IMG/VR virus record: IMGVR_UViG_3300044673_000115
Span: 1-35,140 of that record
Length of the DNA: 35,140 nt
Origin: a virus
Strand: one strand, 5' to 3'
In this document: positions 1-7,978 of the stretch, piece by piece
Position numbering within the stretch: the stretch's first letter is position 1
How the letters are laid out: every line of letters begins with the position of its first letter
Position numbers and translations under genes: made by a program
The notes under the pieces: generated by a model
What the model was told of the DNA's origin: nothing
Seen by the model: only the letters and a program-made list of their open reading frames with translations
Databases searched by the model: none

Positions 1-126
1 TCGGACCGTATAGTTGCCGGATAGGGTAGCGCTTGCCGCCCTTGAGATAGTTGACCCGGACGTAGATGCCGGCCTTGCCCGTATTGCGGCCGTATGTTGG
101 CCGGGCAATGAACGTACCAACGGCGG
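1..126. repeat. Terminal direct repeat, copy 1 (circularisation overlap)
   Basis: Bases 1-126 are identical to 35007-35132. The minor tail Z gene is in frame across the join, so this is the overlap of a circular or circularly permuted contig and not a biological duplication. Removing one copy gives about 35,006 bp. Confidence 0.95.
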
Positions 127-463
127 TGAGCCGCCGGCCACGGATGACCTCAACGGAGGCGCCGGGTTGACGGGAGCTATGACGGCCGCCAAAGAGGATG
201 AGAGGTATGCGGCGGCCTGAGGCGGTGAGCTTGGCGGAGAATTTGTTGGCGGCCGCGCTTGCCTTGTTGCTCACGGTTATGGCGTCACGGACCGGCGTGG
301 CTTGAATGTTGTAAAGCTCCCGGATTGTCCGGGAGGCAAAGGTCCGGCTTGAGAGCGCAACCCGGTTGACGGCGGCCGCCTCCGCCCTGGGCAATGAACG
401 GACTCGGGCCCGGAGGTCCTCAACTCCTTGGACGTCAACTTGCAACGTGAGGCCGGTGCTCAT
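1..463 (-). CDS. Minor tail protein Z family, N-terminal part (gene continues at the window's right end)
   Basis: ATG at 463 begins MSTGLTLQVDVQGVEDLRAR. Joined to 35006-34861 it gives 202 residues ending LNKAAKELFD. The core has the hallmarks of the prophage minor tail protein Z (lambda gpZ-like) family: IPLILFGGR at about 86-94, GTFIARP at 116-122, and LYGPSIPLMF at 151-160 just past the join. In siphoviruses this family acts at tail completion or the head-proximal tail end. It lies between the chaperone-position genes and the tape measure gene, with four bases separating its ATG from the upstream stop at 468. The family call rests on motifs and gene order; the in-frame junction is seen directly. 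Confidence 0.88.
   Translation of the reverse strand, partial: MSTGLTLQVDVQGVEDLRARVRSLPRAEAAAVNRVALSSRTFASRTIRELYNIQATPVRDAITVSNKASAAANKFSAKLTASGRRIPLILFGGRHSSRQPGASVEVIRGRRLTAVGTFIARPTYGRNTGKAGIYVRVNYLKGGKRYPIRQLYGP
121..136. repeat. Palindrome CGGCGG-tgag-CCGCCG at the contig break
   Basis: Perfect 6-bp arms with a 4-nt loop inside the minor tail Z gene. The contig's right end stops in this element with the loop inverted. On the minus strand that version puts TGA in the reading frame, whereas the version here keeps it open. The end is therefore best read as a fold-back or loop-flip artefact of assembly or amplification. Confidence 0.75.
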
Positions 464-467
464 TGTT

Positions 468-683
468 TCAATGGTCCTTTTTCGGATTCAAAAATTGGGC
501 CTTGCGCTTGCGGAATAGTTGGCGGATTGCCATAAGTTGCGTTGGCTTGTTGAGATATTCCCGCTCCGTGATGACAAAGGCCCCGTTGTCCCAATCCTCG
601 AGGTATTCAAAAAGCGGAGCATAGTGACGGAGCGCCGCCCTTATACGCTCCGCCGGTACAACCTCGCCATTGTCAGCATCCAT
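468..683 (-). CDS. Tail-assembly chaperone position, second ORF (T-like)
   Basis: 71 residues from ATG 683 (MDADNGEVVPAERIRAALRH), charged and helical with a basic C-terminus. A GGAG/AGGGAG purine tract just upstream would allow independent initiation. The same frame stays open upstream through 7 T residues (minus strand) and overlaps the end of the 749-1243 gene in the -1 frame. Two ORFs between tail tube and tape measure, the second in -1, is the classic G/GT chaperone arrangement, so it may also be made as a C-terminal extension of the upstream protein by frameshifting near CCCTTAG at 749. Function is assigned from position only. Confidence 0.6.
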   Translation of the reverse strand: MDADNGEVVPAERIRAALRHYAPLFEYLEDWDNGAFVITEREYLNKPTQLMAIRQLFRKRKAQFLNPKKDH

Positions 684-748
684 TACTCCCTCTCCGGGCC
701 CGAGCTTGTCAAGGAGGCCCGGAGAAAAAAAGGCGTCAAGGGCGAGGA

Positions 749-1243
749 CTAAGGGTAGAGCGGTCCCTCCTCCTTGGCCGGCGTCACGGTGCCGTCCGGC
801 GCCGTGGTCTCAGGCATGGCCGGCGAGGCGTCAAGGGTCGTATCCGGCCGGAGCGCTCGGACCAACTCGGGGATATAAGGCGCAATGACGGTGAGGGCAT
901 GGTCCGAGAGTCCCTTGGCCTTGCCATAGCCCTCAATATCGGTGAGGTCATAGAGCGGCTCCACGAGCTTGCCGTTGCTCATCCGCAAGTTGCGCCAACC
1001 CTTGAGACCATACTTGACTCTCAAGGAGTTGAGGAGCACGGGGTCAACCGTGATATTGACGGCCGGCTTTCCGTCCGGCCCGGTCACGGTGAGGGTCTTG
1101 GTGCATTTGGAAATGATGTAATTATTGACGGAGTGCGGGATGACGCCAAGCTCCCAAGTGACTTGGTGCTCCGGCGGCGTGTCCCGGTCATCCTCGAGGA
1201 CGTACTCCCGGACCTCCTCCGGGTTGATTGCATAGATACGCAT
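749..1243 (-). CDS. Tail-assembly chaperone candidate (G-like)
   Basis: 164 residues beginning MRIYAINPEEVREYVLEDDR, with AGGAGGA six bases before the ATG at 1243. It is acidic at the N-terminus (EDDRDTPPEHQ). The middle contains VDPVLLNSLRVKYGLKGWRN, and the C-terminal tail, rich in Thr, Pro and Ala, ends EEGPLYP. It directly follows the tail tube gene and precedes the T-like frame, the slot that encodes the chaperone coating the tape measure during tail assembly in lambda-like phages. I see no decisive motif, so the role comes from gene order, size and the -1 neighbour. Confidence 0.6.
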   Translation of the reverse strand: MRIYAINPEEVREYVLEDDRDTPPEHQVTWELGVIPHSVNNYIISKCTKTLTVTGPDGKPAVNITVDPVLLNSLRVKYGLKGWRNLRMSNGKLVEPLYDLTDIEGYGKAKGLSDHALTVIAPYIPELVRALRPDTTLDASPAMPETTAPDGTVTPAKEEGPLYP

Positions 1244-1263
1244 ATTGCTCCTCCTGGTTGTGC

Positions 1264-2466
1264 TTACGTGAAAAGGAATTGGTGAGAGTCATTGCCGGCG
1301 TTGGAGTTAAACTTGAGCCCAACCGTGTCATCCAAGAAAATATCCCGGCCGCTTTCCTTGGGGTCTTGTACCTGAGTCTTGGGCGCATAAAAGTAGAATT
1401 TGACCCCAACCGTGGAGCCAAACTCAACTCCCGTCACGGCCTCCGTGGCGTTGACAACGGTGCTCTCAATGTCAAACGTGGAGACCGTCTCGGCCTCGAA
1501 TTGCGCCGAGCCCATGGGGTCACGGTCTCCGGCAACAAAGCCCTTGATTGCGCCCACGCTCCGGCCGTCCTCACGGATAGCAACCTTGCCGTTGAGAGCA
1601 TACTCAAACTTTGAGATAACGGGAGAGGCAAAGCCGGCAATGACAACCTTTTGGTTGTGCCAACGTTCCGGCTTGACGGCGTTGGTGCCCACGGCCGGCA
1701 TGGCAACCTCCGTGGCCGCCGTGAACGTGCCGAGCATTTCAAAGGCGAAAACCGGGTACCCGCCGGCGCCAACCTTGAGGGAGACGGTGCCCAGGCAACC
1801 GGCCATTTGACGGTAGCGGCCGTCCAAGTTCATGTCCATGGTGACGGACTTGCCCGGTCCCGGATAGTTGGCGCTTGCCGCGTCCGAAACGAGCGAAAAG
1901 AGGAGAGAGCCGCCCCGCGTCACGGTCCCGGTTGCGCCCGTGCCGGCGCCGGCCGTAAAGACCGGCGTGGGGTCCGTGGCGTATCCGGTGCCGGGGTTGG
2001 TGATAAAGACGGCCACAACCACGCCGCCCACGGCAATGGCCTTGCCGGTCGCGCCGGTGCCGCCGCCGCCGGTGAAAGTGACGTCAAAGCTCGAGGAGTA
2101 GCCCGTCCCGCCGGCGGTGACTTGCACCTCCGAAATGGAATTGGACGCGGCAACCGTGCAAATGAATTGGCACGCCTCGAGCAAGGCGGCAAGCGCCTTG
2201 AATCCGGCCGTGGTCTTGACGCCTGAGGCGCCCGAGCCCGGACCCTTGGCCTCAACCTCAAAGGAAATCATGCGATAGCGCTTTCCGATGACGTCCGGCC
2301 GCTTGTCCAAGGTGCTCGTGGCCACAAGGCGCTTGAGCTTCTCGAGGTTGGGCTCTTGCTTGAGGTTCATGACCTCGAGGTAGTCATTGGCCGCAACGTT
2401 GACAACGGCGGTGCCCTGGGTGGACTCTTGGCCCACAAGGAGGGTCTGCTTTCTTACGAGTTTCAT
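1264..2466 (-). CDS. Major tail tube protein with inserted Gly-rich GTGY repeats
   Basis: 400 residues; AAGGAG lies upstream of ATG 2466. The N-terminus (MKLVRKQTLLVGQESTQGTA, then NDYLEVMNLKQEPN and KRYRMISFEVEAKG) and the C-terminal half (VISKFEYALNGKVAIREDGR) follow the layout of phage tail tube proteins, and position matches lambda gpV. Residues about 111-185 hold two diverged repeats: GGTGYSSSFDVTFTGGGGTG and PGTGYATDPTPVFTAGAGTG. This type of Gly/Thr module recurs in phage surface proteins and probably decorates the tube's outer face. The insert explains why the protein is much longer than typical tube proteins of about 150-250 residues. Confidence 0.8.
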   Translation of the reverse strand: MKLVRKQTLLVGQESTQGTAVVNVAANDYLEVMNLKQEPNLEKLKRLVATSTLDKRPDVIGKRYRMISFEVEAKGPGSGASGVKTTAGFKALAALLEACQFICTVAASNSISEVQVTAGGTGYSSSFDVTFTGGGGTGATGKAIAVGGVVVAVFITNPGTGYATDPTPVFTAGAGTGATGTVTRGGSLLFSLVSDAASANYPGPGKSVTMDMNLDGRYRQMAGCLGTVSLKVGAGGYPVFAFEMLGTFTAATEVAMPAVGTNAVKPERWHNQKVVIAGFASPVISKFEYALNGKVAIREDGRSVGAIKGFVAGDRDPMGSAQFEAETVSTFDIESTVVNATEAVTGVEFGSTVGVKFYFYAPKTQVQDPKESGRDIFLDDTVGLKFNSNAGNDSHQFLFT

Positions 2467-2496
2467 TGGTTGGACTCCTTAGTAGATTTGGTCACG

Positions 2497-2985
2497 TTAG
2501 CTTTCCCGCCACTTTGCGGTCCTATAAAATACGGTGATATTCACGAGCGCCCCTCCCTCGAGGCGGTCCAACGGGCTCCCGTCCTCCGAGGTCTTGACAA
2601 TCACAATTTCGTCCCCCTCCTCCACGGCATCCGCGCCGTGAGGCTTGAGCCAAGAGGTGCCGGCATCCAGGTCAAAGCCAATGGCCTTGTAGACGTCCGC
2701 AATGGCTTTCTCAAGGACGTCATGAGGCGTGGCGCCTGGGTCAACCAATATCATGATTTCAACGGCAAGGGCTTGGTCGCTCGAGGCGGTCCGTGCGGTT
2801 AGCTCCCCGGTGAATCTATTGCGAGAGCGGCGCACGTTGAGGCAAGGCAACTCCGTGGTTGAAATGGCATCTTGCCGCGCCAAGAATACGCGGCCGCCAA
2901 AATCCGTGTAATAGTTCGGCGCCCCGGTTATGGTTGCAAGCCGGGAGATGAGAGCGTTGAGAATATCCAGGCGCTTGACGCTCAT
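2497..2985 (-). CDS. Tail terminator (gpU-like) candidate
   Basis: 162 residues starting MSVKRLDILNALISRLATIT at ATG 2985. The long N-terminal helix, then LPCLNVRRSRNRF, AVEIMILVDPGA, and a C-terminal strand VNITVFYRTAKW fit the alpha/beta layout of siphovirus tail terminator or minor tail U proteins, which cap the tube and join it to the head. It sits between the connector gene (2988-3290) and the tail tube gene, as in lambda FII-Z-U-V-type clusters. Fold is inferred from pattern and position. Confidence 0.65.
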   Translation of the reverse strand: MSVKRLDILNALISRLATITGAPNYYTDFGGRVFLARQDAISTTELPCLNVRRSRNRFTGELTARTASSDQALAVEIMILVDPGATPHDVLEKAIADVYKAIGFDLDAGTSWLKPHGADAVEEGDEIVIVKTSEDGSPLDRLEGGALVNITVFYRTAKWRES

Positions 2986-2987
2986 GC

Positions 2988-3290
2988 TCAGCTTTGGAGG
3001 AGTCCGAGGTATACGAGGGCGGTGCCGGCGTGGTCTATTGTAAACTCGGCAACCTTATACTCTACGTTGTCAACGTGAAACGTGGAGGAGCGTGACAAGC
3101 TTGGGACGTCAACGGCCGCGCATTTTAGGAGCATCCCCTCCGAGCTAATCCGGGAGCCGCCCACGGTTGCAAGCTCCCCTCCTATCTCCACAATTGCCTT
3201 GATTGACACAACGGGGACGCCGGGCGCCGCCTCGTAGTCCACGGCGGCGCCAAAGCGTTCCATGACTGTTGCTATGGGAAAGCCGGCCAC
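2988..3290 (-). CDS. Head-tail joining protein (FII-like) candidate
   Basis: 100 residues, MAGFPIATVMERFGAAVDYE, followed by an all-beta pattern (VPVVSIKAIVEIGGE, GMLLKCAAVDVPSLSRSSTF, VEYKVAEFTIDHAGTALVYL). The size and short N-terminal helix plus beta-barrel pattern match lambda gpFII-like head completion proteins, which bind beneath the portal and adapt it to the tail. The gene is packed between a 75-residue ORF and the tail terminator with gaps of 2-3 bases. The family call is from size, pattern and position. Confidence 0.6.
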   Translation of the reverse strand: MAGFPIATVMERFGAAVDYEAAPGVPVVSIKAIVEIGGELATVGGSRISSEGMLLKCAAVDVPSLSRSSTFHVDNVEYKVAEFTIDHAGTALVYLGLLQS

Positions 3291-3293
3291 GGT

Positions 3294-3521
3294 CTACTTG
3301 CTCTCCGGCTCGGGCTTGTCCCCCTTGGTCATCTTCTTGTATTCCTCCTCCGAGAGCGGCGTGGCCTTGCCCATGTTGAGGAGCGTGGCGGCGTCCTGTT
3401 CGGTGATGCCCTTGGCGCCCGGCTTGCCAATGGCAAGCGGCGTACCCTCCGCAACGTGCCCCCGGCTCGTGTTCACGTTACGAGTCACGAGGACAAAGTT
3501 GATTTCCTTGGTATCTTTCAC
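3294..3521 (-). CDS. Small hypothetical structural-region protein
   Basis: 75 residues: MKDTKEINFVLVTRNVNTSR, then RGHVAEGTPLAIGKPGAKGI and ITEQDAATLLNMGKATPLSE, with a charged tail. A first strand, a Gly-rich turn and a helix of the EQDAATLLNMG type recall small phage proteins found next to capsid genes, some LEM/HeH-like. GGAGG lies upstream of ATG 3521. It follows the capsid gene and precedes the connector gene, so a minor head or connector accessory role is possible. I cannot assign a function. Confidence 0.6.
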   Translation of the reverse strand: MKDTKEINFVLVTRNVNTSRGHVAEGTPLAIGKPGAKGITEQDAATLLNMGKATPLSEEEYKKMTKGDKPEPESK

Positions 3522-3553
3522 GGTGCAACCTCCTTGTTGGTGAGCTTATAATT

Positions 3554-3581
3554 GGGAGCGGAGGGTATTCTCTCCGCTCCC
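3554..3581 (-). other. Strong stem-loop between capsid and connector genes
   Basis: Perfect 10-bp arms GGGAGCGGAG (3554-3563) and CTCCGCTCCC (3572-3581) with an 8-nt loop, in the 99-bp gap after the capsid stop. No U tract follows on either strand, so it is not a standard intrinsic terminator. A transcript-stabilising or attenuating element that raises capsid expression over downstream genes is the likely role. Confidence 0.6.
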
Positions 3582-3620
3582 GTTGGTTGACGGTGTTGCG
3601 TTGGACTATGACCTCACGGC

Positions 3621-5720
3621 TTAGGTCGTGAGGGCATCTTGCATGGCCGAGAAGCTCTCGGGATGACGGAGCGCAACGTCATAGTCCATCATCTCGCGGA
3701 TACGCAAGGTCCCGGCGGCCCCGCCGGTATACGGGTCCACGAGAATGTCCAGGACTCCCCAAAAGGCAAGGATGAGGTCGCTCCAATTGCCAAAGATAAT
3801 GGCGGAGCAAACCCCATTCGAGGTGCCTTTGGTGAGGTTGGACGGCACGGCGTTGGAAACGAGTCCGGGGTATCCGTTGAGCGGAGTGTTGCCGGCGCGG
3901 GTATCCCAAACCCGCTCGGCGTTGCTCGTGGCGTCAACAAAGACCTTTTTGAGCTTGCCACGGGCCTTGGCGTTGGTGAGATAGGCCAAGCTCCCAAAGT
4001 CCGCGTTGTCAATCGCAACCTCGCTCTCGAGGTCAACGATATGGGACCACGCCGGCGCCAAGCCGTTGGTCCCGCCGGCCACGGAGCCGATGCCCGAGGT
4101 GGAGAGGATGCCGGTTGGTGCGTTGCCCGTGCCGGTGCCGGCAATCGCCCCGGCCTCAACGGCAACCTGGAGCGCCTTGGCAAGCTCGAGCGTCACCCAA
4201 GCGTCAATCCCAACGTTGCTCTGCATGAGGAGACGCCGGGAAATGTCCGTGAAAGCGCCAAGGGTCTTGGGACGGAGTTGGATAGCCTCAAAGACCTGGT
4301 TGCTCTCCGAGACTGAGCCGTTTTCAGCAACATAGCTCCCGCTCGAGGCCGTGGCATGACGCGGAACGTCCACTTGCCCGGTGAGACCCTCCCACATAGT
4401 CACGCCGAGGCTCGAGAGGACAAGCCGGTTGCGGAGGACGTCAATGAGAGAGAAAACGTTGGTCTGCACGGTGTAGCCGCCGGCGGACGCCGTACCCACG
4501 AGGAGGTCTCGGGTATTGACCCCCATGGACTCGAGCGCACGGATGACGGCCGGCGTCAACTCCATGGCGGAGCGCTGGACCTCGTAGGGGAGGGAGATGC
4601 GGTTGGCCTCGTTCGCGCTCCGGCCGGGGATGCGCTCGGCAATCCGCTTGCCGGTGGCCTCAAGGACCTCCCGCTCAAACGGAGCATTGCGCCAATCCTG
4701 GGCGCCGGCCGCAATGAGGGCGCGGGAAATGGAGAAAAGCTTGGCCTCCTTGGCGTTCATGCCAATGGCCGAGGCCGGCTCCTCGAGCGGCTCCCCGTCC
4801 GTGACCTTGGAGAAAATCATGCCACGAAACTGAGCCGGCTCAATGTCGAGGTCCACGGCGTCCTTGAGCATACGGCCCATGGCTTCGGTGCCGCCCTGGA
4901 TACGGGAGCCAAACTTGTTGGCAAGCGCCTCAAGCTCCCGCTTGTTTTCCGCCCTGAGGGCGGCTTTCTGTTCTTCGGTCATAGCGGTGATTCCTTTGAT
5001 TGTGATTTGTTCGGACCGGGAGGGAGCTGAGGCGCCAAGGCCGGTCTCATCCTTGGCGGCTTGTTTTGCAATCTCATTGCGGACAAACTCCAAGAGCGTC
5101 TCATTGGAGGCGTTGGCCGGGAGGCCAAGCTCATCCATGAGCGCCCGGAGCTTGTCAGCGTTGGAGGAGCGGACAATGCTAAGCTCATCCGCGCCAATGG
5201 GAGTCAAGGAGACCTCCTTGAGTTTCCAGGCGGTTGAGACCTTGAGCGGCCCCTTGTAGCTCTTGCCGTTGACCACAACCTCCGCCTTGTCCTCAATCCA
5301 CGTAGAGGCAAGGACAACATACCCAACGGAGAGGTCCGTGAGGTGCCCCTCTCTCACCAAGGTCTCGGCCTCCACGGCATCCTCCGTGGAGGCAAAGGAG
5401 AGCGTTGCAACCATACGGTCCCCCTCCGCTCGGAAATTCGTGAGGGAGCCAAGGACGCTCCCAACCTCCGTGCGGTCGTGGGAGTTGAGGAGGGGGACTT
5501 GAGTGCGCCCCTCCGGCAACTGCATCCCGTCCATGAGCAAGACCTCATCCACAATGGCCCAACGGTCATAATCCACAACCTTGGCCGGGCTCTCGGAGGC
5601 AATGATGACGTCCACGGTGCGCTTTTCAGCGTTGAACGTGGACGGCATGGCGGCGAGGTTGCGGGTATGCGGTTGCGCCGCAAAGAGTTCCCGGAGTTGC
5701 TCAAACTTGGTCTTGGTCAT
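3621..5720 (-). CDS. Prohead protease fused to HK97-fold major capsid protein
   Basis: 699 residues. Residues about 30-185 are an HK97-family (U35) prohead protease: VDVIIASESP, LLNSHDRTEVGSVLGS with His81, and LVREGHLTDLSVGYVVLAS with Ser131 as the expected nucleophile. A linker and scaffold-like helix rich in Ala, Glu and Lys follows at about 205-390. The HK97-type coat domain runs from about 395 to 695 (QTNVFSLIDVLRNRLVLSSL, TDISRRLLMQSNVGIDAWV, AIAGTGTGNAPTGILST, DPYTGGAAGTLRIREMMDYD). The protease presumably cleaves itself and the scaffold segment away during maturation. Many phages keep the two genes separate; natural fusions are known. AGAGGA precedes the ATG and the gene follows portal as expected. 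I see no frameshift. Confidence 0.93.
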   Translation of the reverse strand: MTKTKFEQLRELFAAQPHTRNLAAMPSTFNAEKRTVDVIIASESPAKVVDYDRWAIVDEVLLMDGMQLPEGRTQVPLLNSHDRTEVGSVLGSLTNFRAEGDRMVATLSFASTEDAVEAETLVREGHLTDLSVGYVVLASTWIEDKAEVVVNGKSYKGPLKVSTAWKLKEVSLTPIGADELSIVRSSNADKLRALMDELGLPANASNETLLEFVRNEIAKQAAKDETGLGASAPSRSEQITIKGITAMTEEQKAALRAENKRELEALANKFGSRIQGGTEAMGRMLKDAVDLDIEPAQFRGMIFSKVTDGEPLEEPASAIGMNAKEAKLFSISRALIAAGAQDWRNAPFEREVLEATGKRIAERIPGRSANEANRISLPYEVQRSAMELTPAVIRALESMGVNTRDLLVGTASAGGYTVQTNVFSLIDVLRNRLVLSSLGVTMWEGLTGQVDVPRHATASSGSYVAENGSVSESNQVFEAIQLRPKTLGAFTDISRRLLMQSNVGIDAWVTLELAKALQVAVEAGAIAGTGTGNAPTGILSTSGIGSVAGGTNGLAPAWSHIVDLESEVAIDNADFGSLAYLTNAKARGKLKKVFVDATSNAERVWDTRAGNTPLNGYPGLVSNAVPSNLTKGTSNGVCSAIIFGNWSDLILAFWGVLDILVDPYTGGAAGTLRIREMMDYDVALRHPESFSAMQDALTT

Positions 5721-5732
5721 GTTCGCGTCCTC

Positions 5733-7316
5733 TTACTTGTTTTCTGCATTGTTGGAATTGTTGGGCCCGTCCTGGGCGGCCGGCGTAGGCTCAGGCGGCT
5801 CCCCATAGTCAAGCTTGAGCCCATACTTGGCCGCAAGCTTGGCATCCTCAGCACATTCCCGGAAAATCTCCTCCGGGTCATCCCCGCGCTCAAGGATTGT
5901 GCCGGACAAGGAGACAATCTTGGCGCGGAGCATGAGGAGCCGGGCTTGGGCATCATTGCGCGGGTCTACCCAATCCCAACGGCGGCCGATGAAATACGGC
6001 TTGTTGTAGCGGTCAAAGTCTCGCATTGAGCCCACGGAGACGGCGCCGGAGAGCATGGCCATGCCGAGCCACGCCGCAAAGATAGGCTCTTTGACGGCCT
6101 CAATGTAGTCCTCTTGGAACATGAGCCAAGTCTCCCGCTCGTCAAGAGTCCCTTGGCGGATAGAGGAGTAGTTGACGTCCGTGAGGTCCGAAAAGAGGGC
6201 ATGATAGGAGACGTCCAAGCCTGAGGCAATCTCACGGCCAATGGCCTTGGTGAAAGGCTCATGAGCCTGGCTCGGGTATGACGGGTCAAACGGAGTAAAT
6301 TGCTTGTTACCAATGTCCTCAATGGAGCCGGGCTCGAAACCGGAGACAATGTTGCCGGCGGAGTCCTTGCCCGTGCCCATGTACGGAGCCTCTCCGGCCA
6401 TGCCCGTGGTATTCGGCGGCGTACTGAGAAAGCCCATTTTTGAGGCGGCAACTCGAGCGGCAAAGAGGGCGGCCTCCTCCATGGCGGAGAGCATCCGCAA
6501 CCGGAGCATGGTTGACGCCAACCACGGCACGCCTCGAGTCTGGAAAGCTCTCTCCTTGTCATACCAATGGATGATTTCGGCGGCCGAGATGCGCTCGTGC
6601 TTTCCGGCAATGCTCGTGCCGCCGTATTCCACGGGAGTCAATGAGGTGCGGAGATAGTAGGCAACCGGCCGGCGGAATGAGTCAACCTCCACGCCGAGGA
6701 TTACGTGGTTGCCGTTCGGGAGCTTTGCGTTGTAGGTATGGTCCAGGAGGTCCGGCTCGAGGACTTGGACGGCCATGCCATACTTGTTGGACTTGGCCGT
6801 GACAAGCCGGGCGAGGATTTCCCCGTCCCGGACCAAGTGGGTTGCAAGCAAGTGGTCCACTTGCCGGGCGGAGGCGTTCCCCTGGACGGTATAGTGCCGG
6901 GCCTTGGTCCAATCCTCATGAGCCTCCCGGATACTCACGTTGGCCATTTCATCCGGCTCTCCGTTGGGCTTGGTCACTTTCATTCTCAGCTTGAAACCAA
7001 ACGGGCCCGGAATGTTCTTGCGGACCATGCGGACGAATTTCTTGCCAAGCTCCGTGTTGTTGGTGAGGTCTCGGGCCTTGGCTCGGAGCGTTGAAAGGCT
7101 CTCATAAATGTCTTGGTCCGCCGAGGTATCCGAGGGCCTCCAATCGGAATTCAACCTATTAGTGACTCCGCCGGAGTAGCGGCGCGTACTGAGCGCCACG
7201 GCGTTCCTCATGCCGGCGTTGTATCCCTCCTCAAAACTTGGACCGGAGACGGCGGCGCCGCCCTTGGTCCCAAGGAGCGGCGTGAGGATTTTTCCTATGC
7301 GCTCGGAGAGTTTCAT
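5733..7316 (-). CDS. Portal protein, lambda gpB type
   Basis: 527 residues starting MKLSERIGKILTPLLGTKGG, close to the length of lambda gpB. Recognisable lambda-type portal blocks are RKNIPGPFGFKLRMKV at about 110-125, HLVRDGEILARLV, VQVLEPDLLDHTYN, GVEVDSFRRPVAYYL, the ISAAEIIHWYDKERAFQTRG block near 245-265, and SDLTDVNYSSIRQGTLDERE near 380. It forms the dodecameric channel at the packaging vertex. The ATG overlaps the upstream gene's stop (ATGA at 7313-7316), and the protease-capsid gene follows 12 bases downstream. Confidence 0.93.
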   Translation of the reverse strand: MKLSERIGKILTPLLGTKGGAAVSGPSFEEGYNAGMRNAVALSTRRYSGGVTNRLNSDWRPSDTSADQDIYESLSTLRAKARDLTNNTELGKKFVRMVRKNIPGPFGFKLRMKVTKPNGEPDEMANVSIREAHEDWTKARHYTVQGNASARQVDHLLATHLVRDGEILARLVTAKSNKYGMAVQVLEPDLLDHTYNAKLPNGNHVILGVEVDSFRRPVAYYLRTSLTPVEYGGTSIAGKHERISAAEIIHWYDKERAFQTRGVPWLASTMLRLRMLSAMEEAALFAARVAASKMGFLSTPPNTTGMAGEAPYMGTGKDSAGNIVSGFEPGSIEDIGNKQFTPFDPSYPSQAHEPFTKAIGREIASGLDVSYHALFSDLTDVNYSSIRQGTLDERETWLMFQEDYIEAVKEPIFAAWLGMAMLSGAVSVGSMRDFDRYNKPYFIGRRWDWVDPRNDAQARLLMLRAKIVSLSGTILERGDDPEEIFRECAEDAKLAAKYGLKLDYGEPPEPTPAAQDGPNNSNNAENK

Positions 7317-7879
7317 TGCACGGGGTCCGGCGTGTAGAGGATTTTGGGCGCGGGCTCTCCACGCTCAATGGCCGCCTTGCGCTCCTCAGCTATCACAAGA
7401 GCGTCATAGTGGTGGTAGGCTTCGGTGAGTTCCTTGAGCGTCAAGAGCGTTATTGATTGCATACCGTTTGGCGTGCTCACTTGCATTTCCGAATAATCGG
7501 AGACGGCGCGGCCCGAGAGCGTCTCGAGGAGAGCGTCCCGGATTTTCATGAGTGCGGTGCGAGAGTCTACTCCGTCTCCCATGGCCGCAACGTTCTCAAG
7601 GATTGTCACGTTGCCGGCCGCCACGGTGTAGCGGTCCGAGCCCTTGGTCACGTAGATGACGTAGCGGTGCAAGCCTGGGACAAAGTTGGCCGTTGCGGTT
7701 GGAGTCGCGGAGAAAGTGTAGGTATTGCCGGCGCCGGAGGCCGTGAGGGAAATCTTATTGGAGGGTCCCACAATGTCAAGCTTGGCCGTGTATCCGGCCG
7801 CGCTCGAATACTCGGGTATCTCTTGGACAATCTGCAAGGTATCTCCCGCTCGGAGCGTTGCGGGGACGGAGCTTTGCAT
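7313..7879 (-). CDS. Ig-like domain fused to gpW-like head-tail joining domain
   Basis: 188 residues; GAGG lies six bases before ATG 7879. Residues about 1-97 are a beta-sandwich-like region (LRAGDTLQIVQEIPEYSSA, GYTAKLDIVGPSNKISLTAS, VPGLHRYVIYVTKGSDRYTV). Residues about 110-188 resemble lambda gpW: ALLETLSGRAVSDYSEM, NGMQSITLLTLKELTEAY and a basic tail, compared with the gpW pattern L-x-D-L-x-T-G-x-x-V ... DGRRVEFTATSVSDLKKYI. It lies between terminase and portal exactly as gpW does (A-W-B order). gpW itself is only 68 residues, so the N-terminal domain is an addition, perhaps exposed at the neck. Confidence 0.7.
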   Translation of the reverse strand: MQSSVPATLRAGDTLQIVQEIPEYSSAAGYTAKLDIVGPSNKISLTASGAGNTYTFSATPTATANFVPGLHRYVIYVTKGSDRYTVAAGNVTILENVAAMGDGVDSRTALMKIRDALLETLSGRAVSDYSEMQVSTPNGMQSITLLTLKELTEAYHHYDALVIAEERKAAIERGEPAPKILYTPDPVQ

Positions 7880-7978
7880 GGTTCCCTCGTGCGGTCGAAT
7901 AAAGGCGGCGGCCGATTACAACGGCGCAACCGGCCGCCTATCCTCATGGGAGAGGCGTGGACCGTTGACGGCCCTTGC

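Noticed and set aside
1-126. Terminal direct repeats as phage long terminal repeats or attachment sites
   Set aside because: A real gene runs in frame across the join, and one copy is redundant, so it is assembly overlap.
721-740. Seven T residues (minus strand) as the G/T slippery site
   Set aside because: The run lies beyond the stop of the upstream chaperone gene, so ribosomes in that frame would not reach it.
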